In this document: positions 57,034-64,000 of the stretch, in pieces | How positions within the stretch are numbered: position 1 is the first letter of the stretch | How the letters are laid out: every line of letters begins with the position of its first letter | Source of the DNA: Gigaspora margarita | Taxonomy: Eukaryota; Glomeromycota; Glomeromycetes; Diversisporales; Gigasporaceae | NCBI GenBank assembly: GCA_009809945.1 | Contig: WTPW01001648.1 | Location: 8,989-72,988, forward strand | Direction of reading: 5' to 3' | DNA length: 64,000 bases | The notes under the pieces: generated by a model | What the model saw: the letters and a program-made list of their open reading frames with translations, nothing else | The model's database searches: none | What the model was told of the DNA's origin: nothing | Position numbers and translations under genes: made by a program

Positions 57034-58847
57034 TAGTGTTCTGCATGATTCGAATAGGGCGGGTATTTTTAAAGATCCGAACCCAGTCCAAACATCAATT
57101 CAGATCTAAAGTTAGGGTCCGAACTCATATCACTTAGATCCGGGTCTGGTCCAGATCCGTAATTATAATTATTTTAATTCTATTTTTTCACTTTATTTTA
57201 ATTAAATTTTTTTTTATTTTACTTTTAATTTATATTTAATTTATTTTATTTTATAATTTAATTTTTTTTTGTTTAATTTATTACTTTGTAAAAACTGATA
57301 ACTTAAAAAATAGTAACTTACCAAGTATGTTTTCGCTAATTTTAAACGCCATAGTACAGATTTGTATCAGTATTAATAAACTATTATATTGGAAAATTAT
57401 AAACTATTCGATTTATAAAGCAGAAACAGACTTGGTAGATTAATAATTTATTGGATTTGAAAGATTATCATGATTAGAGGGTTGGTTTTGTCACAGCCGA
57501 CAACACATATGCGGGATTTTTGTAGTTCATTTATTGTAGAGAAAGTCTATTTTGATGAAATGATTTGGTTGTAATGGTAAGTAAATTATATTCTTGTTTT
57601 GTTAACTTTTCACTATTCTTAGTTCTAATTTCTACTGGCTAATTTAGCACAAATAAAATTAGATTAATAGTAAGTATGTATCTATATTTCTGTAATTTTT
57701 TTGTTATTCTTAAGTTTATCCACTAATAAATGCTCTTTATTCTTACCGGCTAAATTAATGCAAGTGAAAGGATTTGAATGTAGTGGTAAGTATCTATAAT
57801 TTTGTTTGGTGAACTTGTTTTGCTGTTTTTTAAGTCTATCCATAATAATGCTCTTTATTCTTAGGGCCATGTCATTAATCACCTGATTATTTTTTATCAG
57901 AGGCCTACCCCCCTCCCTCTTTTTTAATATAGATTTGGTCAGGTTTCTATATATAATTTTAACTTTTTTGACCCCCTCCCCTCCCTAAAAAATCATCTGA
58001 TTTTTGTCACTCCTCTTACTGGCTAGATTAATTCAAATGAAATAATTTGAACATACTGACCAAATTAGTGCAACTGAAAAAATCTAAACACTGGTAAGCA
58101 TTCGTTTTCTTGGATTGTGAGTTTGTTTGCTGTATCTATTAATATCGATTTTTAATAGCTAAATTATTGTGAGCAAACTGATTTGAACATAAGGTATGTA
58201 AATATTTAACTTTTGTTTTGTAACCTTGTTTTGCCGTTCTTTGGTTACATTGACATGAAAATGAATATCGAGATGTTAGCTAATCAGCAGGACCAGAACT
58301 ACAAAAAAAAGACCAACGATGATTCAAACTACAGCACCAATGATGGCTTCAACGGCAGCTCCTGCACTGAATCCACAACTATTCTAGTGACGTGAATAAA
58401 GGGTATATAAAATATAGAATATAGATGCGATGATTTTTTTTCTGATTTACACAATTCAGATAATTTTATCATATTGTTAACACATTTAACATTATTAAAT
58501 TTGTTTGAATACTTGCCCAATAGAGTGTTTGGTGTATTTAGTTTGCGCGAAAGTTTATGGAAAAGAATGTTATTACCAATGAATAAATCTTGGCAAGAAA
58601 TATAAAAAAAGGTTTCAGATATAAAATAAACTTCATATTACATGAATAGGTGCTATGTAATATTAAAAGGTTAGATCAGCCAATCAGCAATCAGTATTAT
58701 TCTAGTAGGACCGGACCAGGTATTACCCGAGCAGGTCTTTGTACGGGTCTGAACCCGTATTGAATCCGATAAATCAAGGGTCCAAACTCGGTCCGTCAAC
58801 AGACCAGACTGGACCCAGACTGGACCCAGATCTTTTGCGGAACACTA
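57034..58847. mobile_element. 1.81 kb hAT-like element, perfect 8-bp duplication
   Basis: It starts TAGTGTTCTGCATGATTCG and ends, reversed, TAGTGTTCCGCAAAAGATC. TGTTGCAT flanks both sides exactly (57026-57033, 58848-58855). Subterminal words are GATCCGAACCC and GGACCCAGA types, GC-richer than the rest. The interior is AT-rich and contains a PIF MITE. Short degenerate repeats with AAATTAGTGCAA and TAAGTAT words occur at 57590-58200. Confidence 0.88.
57864..58015. mobile_element. 152-bp PIF/Harbinger-like MITE, second copy
   Basis: TTA flanks (57861, 58016). It starts GGGCCATGTCATTAATCACC and its body runs in parallel with 22931-23083 (TTTTTATCAGAGGCCTACCC). The right tip is slightly worn. Confidence 0.8.
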
Positions 58848-59444
58848 TGTTGCATTATTAAAGCGAGACTTGCTATTGGTTTGGGCTATACAAAATCATA
58901 GGATAGTGAAATTTTGTGGTTTAAGCTGAAATCTCTGTTTAGTTAGGGTTAGGGTAAAGCAATTAAAAGTCTTTTTCCTATGCTATAGTAAAATAAAAAT
59001 GCTGTAGCGGAGGCGACAGCTATAGCAGAAGCATAAAATATCCTTTGCGAAGCAAAGAATAATAGACAATGTCTTTTTAATTACATATTTAGTATTGAAC
59101 TATGTTAAACTGCGCCGTATATACTAATATCAAAAAATCCTGTGATTATCAGTTTACGTGCTCTACAAAATTTTTTGACTGGCTCCGACGTGACTTCTGA
59201 CCTGATTTAACCTGATTTCTGAACTAGGTGCTATTACCTAGGGTGAAAGTTAGCAAAATTCTAAATTTGAAATATTTGATAATTTATAAGTAAAATTTTA
59301 AAAAATTTCAAATCAAATCAAATTCAAATACAGAATTTTTAATTCAAATCAAATTCAAATCAAGGCTTATTTAATTTGATCAAATTCAAATATGTTTAAT
59401 ATTTGATTTGATTTAAGTTTGAGAAACTCTAATATATATATATT

Positions 59445-60046
59445 GGTCGTCTCATTAATGGTGATACAAAAATAATATATATTTTATTTAAAACAAAATA
59501 TTACTTATTTTTTTTAATATAACCCAATATTTTATTAACTAATAATAATTTTTGTACCTTTATCTCTTATATTCAAAAAATAATTTAGCCAATATAAATT
59601 TTTAGTAGTAAGAATTAGCTAGTAAAAATAATCGTTTTAGCAGTTAAAAAACTTATATTATGCATATTACTTCTAATTCCTACTAAGTATAAACACTCAA
59701 AAAATTCTATCATGTTATGTTACTACTGTATGCAAATATTTAGTCTAGCATTAGAGAAAAAAAATAATCAATAAAATCTCTTAATTATTTATTACATATA
59801 GCCGTAACTTATATGGAGAAAATGCGATAATCAAATTCCTTATTTAGTTGGCTAATATTGTAATTGCGACTATTTTTAAAAATATTGATAACATTTTCAA
59901 TATATATGCACGTAACTTTATGATTATAATATAAACTTTCCCAGAACCTTGGCTGTTTTTCTTTATTAATTAATTAGGGTGTTCCATATTTATTTTATTA
60001 GCTTGTAATAGTAATATATAGTTGTATTACCGTTAATGAGACGACC
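59445..60046. mobile_element. 602-bp TIR element
   Basis: The ends GGTCGTCTCATTAATGGTGA and, reversed, GGTCGTCTCATTAACGGTAA match and continue with TACAA. The flanks are TA-rich on both sides, so the target duplication cannot be read. Non-coding. Confidence 0.7.
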
Positions 60047-60386
60047 TATATATATATTATATATATTATTGTCTGGAACGAAGCGTAGGACTCATACTTT
60101 TATGCTAAATGATAACTAAAAATATGTTTTTGATATGTTAATATTAAAATTATCAAAAACATAGTTGTGGCATTTTCTGTCTGTCATGCCACGTACCTAT
60201 ATTTGCACAGTTGTGCAATAGCAATAGAGGTTTTATACACTTTTTATACAGCACTACATTTATATTTTCAATACTGCAATGCGCATGAAATTAATATATC
60301 ATCCCATCCCACCCGATATCTAAATACTAATTAGTTTTTTTTTAATTATCGCTATTTTAACTTTGCGACAAATTTATTAAAAAAAA
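60047..60386. other. Noncoding spacer
   Basis: AT-rich; a small hairpin around TTGCACAGTTGTGCAA at 60203-60218. No gene visible. Confidence 0.4.
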
Positions 60387-62298
60387 GTAAGTTAGAATAT
60401 TTAAATTATTATTATACGATACTATTGTATATAATTTATATTTATATTTAATAAGTTTAAAGATTGTGCACAGTTGGGCAAGTGGAAATAAGGATGTTAA
60501 TAATTTTATTTATAAATTTGAACTTAAAGCAAAATCGAATGAAGTTCTAATCGAATGGATTTCTTTTAATAAATTAAAGATCCGTGATAGATTTTTTGCA
60601 ATCTGGTTAGATAGAATATAATATGTAAGAAGCTAAAGATGGATATAGATATAATACAGTTACGTATATCATTATTCCTAGTGGATCTTAAAACATAAAC
60701 TATTTCACCAAATTTATTAGAAATATTAAAAGAGTAAGTTAAAATATTTAAATTATTATTATACAATACTATAGCATATCATCTTATTTTAATTCATATT
60801 TGTATTTAATAAATTTAAAGATTGTGCGCAGTTGGACAAGTGGAAACAAGGATGTTAATATAAATTTCAACTTAAAGCCACATTGTATGAAGATCTAATT
60901 GAATGGATTCCTTTTAACAAATTAAAGATCAGTAATAGATTTTTTGCAACCTGGTTAGATGGAATAGATATACACAGTCATATATATCATCATGCCTAAT
61001 AGATCCTAAAACATTAGAAGTATTAAAAGAAGTAAGTTAGAATATTTAAATTATTATTATACAATATTATAGTATATTGCCTTATTTTAACTCATATTGT
61101 TTTTAATATTTAAAGATTATGTGCAGTTGGACAAGTGAAAATAGAGGATATCGATAATTTCATTCATGAATTTCAACTTAAAGCCACTCATGATCTAATC
61201 GAATGGATTCCTTTTAATAAACTAAAGATCGGTGATAGATTCTTTGCAATGGAATATGATATGTAAGAAGCTAAAGATGGATATAGATATAACACAGTCA
61301 TATATACCATCGTACCTAGTAGATCTTAAAACATTAACTATTCACCAAATTTATTAGAAATTTTAAAAGAAGTAAGTTAGAATATTTAAATTATTATTAT
61401 ACGATACAATAGTATATTGTCTTAATTCATATTTGCACCATATATTCCCGAAAATAAGCTACCTTTTTTGGGCCAAAAATTACACGAAAAAATGGGGGTA
61501 GCTTATTTTTAGCGTATAGATATTTTTGAAAAAATTGAAAAACGTACTAATAAAAATTGTCCAAATAACACCGAATTTTTACTATAGGTGTATTTTGATA
61601 CGCTGAACAACTTTACTTAATCGAACTTGTGAAGTTTACTTAGTATAAAAAAAAGTTTTATATGTAGAAACTGCTAAAACGTTTTTTGAGATTTTTGAAA
61701 AAAACAGGTGAGTAGCTTATTTTCGAAGTAGCTTATTTTCGGGAATATATGGTATTTAATAAATTTAAAGATCATGCGCAGTTGGACAAGTGGAAATAAG
61801 AATGTCGATAATTTCATTCATAAATTTAACTTAAAGCCACATTGTATAAAAATCTAATCGAATGGATTCTTTTTAATAAATTAAAGATCAGTGATAGATT
61901 TTTTGCAACCTGGTTAGATGGAATATGATATAAGAAGCTAAAGATGGATATAGATATAACACAGTTACATATATTATCATATCTAGTAGATCTTAAAACA
62001 TTAACATTTATTAGAAATATTAAAAGAAGTAAGTTAGAATATTTAAATTATTATTATACGATACTAAGTATATTGTCTTATTTTAACTCATATTTGTATT
62101 TAATAAGTTTAAAGATTATGCGTAGTTGGACAATTTTAACTTGAAGCTATATTGTGATCTAATCGAATCCTTTTAATAAATTAAAGATCGGTAATAGATT
62201 TTTGCAACCTGGTTAGATGGAATACGATATATAAATTATAATCATAAAGCTAAAGATGGATATAGATATACACAGTCATGTATACTATCATGTCTAGT
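60387..62298 (+). pseudogene. Protein kinase N-lobe exon in five tandem copies, each with its intron
   Basis: Each exon copy follows an intron with a GTAAGTTA donor and a GTGC(A/G)CAG-type acceptor. Inferred exons are 60474-60733, 60832-61031, 61127-61371, 61782-62028 and 62126-62298. The best composite reading begins WTSGNKDV, then FQLKAT, LIEWIPFNKLKIGDRFFAT and WLDG, later VDLKTLTISPN and EILKE. This matches the segment leading into the ATP-binding lobe of glomeromycete kinases as I recall them, where WLDG/ATW and VALKTL flank the glycine loop and beta-3 Lys. The glycine-rich loop has been lost or deleted. All copies carry shifts or stops. The fourth intron holds an inserted element (61438-61752). 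Confidence 0.75.
61438..61752. mobile_element. GCTACC-family TA element, copy 5 (short form)
   Basis: The tips CCATATATTCCCGAAAATAA and, reversed, CCATATATTCCCGAAAATAA are identical over the tip. TA lies at 61753, with CA at 61436 in place of the second TA. The sister introns at 60734, 61032 and 62029 lack it and show the empty site TTTGTATTTAATAA. Confidence 0.9.
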
Positions 62299-62454
62299 GT
62301 AAGTATCATTGGTTTAAATAAATATTCGTTGAATTGCGACATGATCCAGAGGTTCTTGTATAATGTCTGTGCAAGAAGTTATATTGTTTATAATATAATC
62401 ATTTGCATAGATACTGTGTATATGTATGTATATTATAAAATCGAATATGTAAAC

Positions 62455-62820
62455 TTTTTACTTTTTCATTTCCTTTATAACATCAAAAGAGAAAGAAATA
62501 CCAACAATATGTATAAGCTCAACATATTCTTTCGGTATACCTTCCACAGAAATTTCCATCTTTCTCTTAAAAATTTTATTAATTACTTCATCACAAGATT
62601 TGAACGGTTGTCAACCACTTGAAATTTTCCAAAGAAGAATTCCATTACTATAAGCATCAAATTTTATTATGTAAGTATTTGTGATCAGCAAGATATTTTG
62701 GATCCATGTATGTGAGTACACCAGGACCAGTTTTATATCTTGTAGTCATCATTTGGTTTTTTCATTCTTTGAAAATACCAAGATCGGTAGCTGTTATCAT
62801 TCTACCATTATTTATCTTGT
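62455..62820 (-). pseudogene. Protein kinase C-lobe fragment, minus strand
   Basis: The minus strand reads KINNGRMITATDLGIFKE (altered DFG region) near 62815, then GPGVLTYMDPKYLADHKYLH (activation segment with the YMDP motif). After a shift come FDAYSNGILLWKISSG (usual SDIYSFGVILWEISSG), a TGA, QPFKSCDEVINKIFKRKMEI and EGIPKEYVELI. This is subdomains VII to X of a kinase. It lies head-on to the plus-strand kinase pieces, so it belongs to a separate or inverted gene copy. Confidence 0.75.
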
Positions 62821-62904
62821 AGGTATTGGTATTATATGATGAAACAAATATGCAATTTTGATTTTCTTATGATATTTCTACTTACTATTCATTTCTTCTT
62901 TGCC

Positions 62905-63235
62905 CTCCAACACTCTAAAAATATTCTAGTTCATGAAACAAAATGCTGATTGCAGATTTTGGGTTATCCAAACAAATGGATGATAAATTAATAACTTCGA
63001 AGCCATCTGAATAATTGCATTCATAGATCCTCAATATTTCAGAAGTTCCAAAATCACATCATATAGACGTAATGAGAAATCTGATACCTATAGTTTTGAG
63101 TAATTCTTTAGGAAATATCAAGTGGCCAACCACCATGTTCTACTGAATCCAAATCCCTAATTTTTAAGATCCGTTGAGTGCTGATTCGAATCTGTATGAC
63201 ACTAAATGCAATTAAAATCCTTTGAAGATACGTAA
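62905..63235 (+). pseudogene. Protein kinase catalytic-core fragment, plus strand
   Basis: The plus strand reads HSKNILVHE (catalytic-loop end), then MLIADFGLSKQMDD with an intact DFG (62955-62963). After small shifts come AFIDPQYFRSSKITSY, RRNEKSDTYSFE, EISSGQPPCSTESKSLIFKI and IR before a stop. These are subdomains VI to X of the same family as the N-lobe exon array upstream on this strand, so the array and this piece may once have been one gene, now separated by the inverted fragment. Confidence 0.8.
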
Positions 63236-63239
63236 TAAT

Positions 63240-63735
63240 AAATATATATTTTGGTTAGAGTTAGAGATCAGGTTAGAATTAGTGTATCTCTAAAAATAGG
63301 TTTAGAGCTGGAATTAGTATGCATTAATAGTATGTAAAAATAAAATATTATAATATATATAAAATAAATGTACTTAGCTTTAAATATTTATTAGTTTTGA
63401 TTCTATATAACCTTTGGGTATATGTATAAAGCTTCTAAAAATATTAATAATAAAGAATATTAAATAAAAATATAAAATTGATAGTAAGAAAACAATAAAT
63501 AAACTAAAATTGATAAAAANAAGTTAAAATTAATGTCAAAAAAAAAAATAAGTTAAAAATAGTAATAAATAAAAATTGAAAAATTTATAAAAATAAAAAA
63601 AAATAATAATAAAATAATATTAAAAAAATTACAATAACAAACTTAAAAATTAAAAATAAACTTTTATATATTGTAATTTATTATTAAATCTAATTTTATT
63701 ATACTTTATATATTTATTTTTTTTTTGATTTCAAA
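63240..63735. other. AT-rich spacer
   Basis: Poly-A/T-rich with short AATAAAAATT-type words; one N at 63520. No gene seen. Confidence 0.45.
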
Positions 63736-63741
63736 GTGCCT

Positions 63742-64000
63742 GTCTTGGGGGATAGTATTTATTCAGTTTACTCATCAGAAATTATACAGGGACGAAGATA
63801 CAACTAGCTATATGTACACTTTTGGTGTCTAGTTTAAGTAGTCCACTCAAAGGTTCCACACTAGCTACCATACCTGCAACCCAACTACGGGAATTGCCTA
63901 TTTAAACCCTCTGATCTTATCTGTTCCTTGACCAATCTCAACTGATTCACCAGACATTCGCAGTACAATACAAGTTAGTCCAGACGCCCGGATCTCTTTC
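63742..64000 (+). repeat. Possible start of an LTR, cut by the window end
   Basis: Base composition changes sharply at TGTCTTGGGGGATAGTATTT. A TATTTAAACCC box near 63898, followed by CTGATCTTATCTG and CAGTACAATACAAG, resembles the promoter and transcript start of an LTR. Only one copy is in view, so this stays tentative. Confidence 0.35.

Larger units (their letters stand above)
55374..59431. mobile_element. 4.1 kb hAT-like element with long TIRs
   Basis: The ends TAGGGTTCTATAATTTG and, reversed, TAGAGTTTCTCAAACTT carry TTTGATTTGAAT words. The inverted match extends about 170 bases inward (GGTGATATCACC and GGTGCTATTACC mark the inner limit). ATATATAT flanks both sides, though this is low-complexity. 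The interior holds a 228-bp tandem repeat, a CAGGCAAATTTGCCTG element and another hAT-like element. No transposase. Confidence 0.65.

Noticed and set aside
62278..62622. 114-codon plus-strand frame
   Set aside because: Its second half is the complement of the minus-strand kinase C-lobe fragment and the first half has no motif.

Overview
This is a eukaryotic, strongly AT-rich window with no bacterial-style operons, no rRNA or tRNA gene I would call intact, and no gene I would call undamaged. The best guess at the source is an arbuscular mycorrhizal fungus (Glomeromycotina). That rests on three protein families I associate with that group: a kinase exon opening with WTSGNKD and continuing to IEWIPFNKL, a zinc-finger plus SAM-domain protein, and a Tnp2-type transposase with the VDPIHCLFLGIAK motif. 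This is recognition from memory, not a database search. Short GT-AG introns are visible in several genes. Scattered single Ns and one 500-N gap show it is a draft scaffold.

Layout. 0-9.9 kb: AT-rich spacer, minisatellites, a small TIR element, and a dead Tc1-like transposase (3.3-5.9 kb) split by a non-autonomous hAT element. 9.9-14.2 kb: a broken Tnp2-like transposase gene on the minus strand, split by a PIF/Harbinger-like element that itself carries two more repeats. 14.5-18.2 kb: a satellite array interrupted by a 2.0 kb hAT-like element (perfect 8-bp target duplication) and a 0.66 kb TA-flanked element. 18.7-20.1 kb: a decayed multi-exon gene with an SR-rich start. 20.4-22.5 kb: a second Tc1-like transposase, with insertions in its exons and introns. 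23.4-26.0 kb: a divergent pair, a zinc-finger/SAM gene (minus) and a Gly/Ser/Asn-rich protein gene (plus). 26-44 kb: palindromic satellite units containing a full-length but dead Ty3/gypsy retrotransposon (29.2-43.2 kb, minus strand), which itself hosts three other elements. 44.8-52.9 kb: an 8.1 kb hAT transposon with a BED finger and hAT transposase, inserted into a foldback repeat. 53-60 kb: nested elements, including a 541-bp near-perfect palindrome inside a TTAA-flanked element inside a TA-flanked element. 60.4-63.3 kb: remains of protein kinase genes, including five tandem copies of one exon with its intron. 63.7 kb to the end: a possible LTR start.

How it fits together. The window is a deep stack of mobile elements. 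Target duplications (TA, TTA, TTAA, 7 or 8 bp) and rejoining of split genes give the order of insertion in several places. Many premature stops in the two largest elements can be explained by one C-to-T or G-to-A change. No convincing new defence, metabolic or signalling system is visible. The most unusual items are the kinase exon array, the gypsy element with a Cys/His-rich and coiled-coil region between protease and reverse transcriptase, the autonomous/non-autonomous hAT pair, and a set of hAT-like elements that share terminal sequences but differ in their subterminal repeat words.
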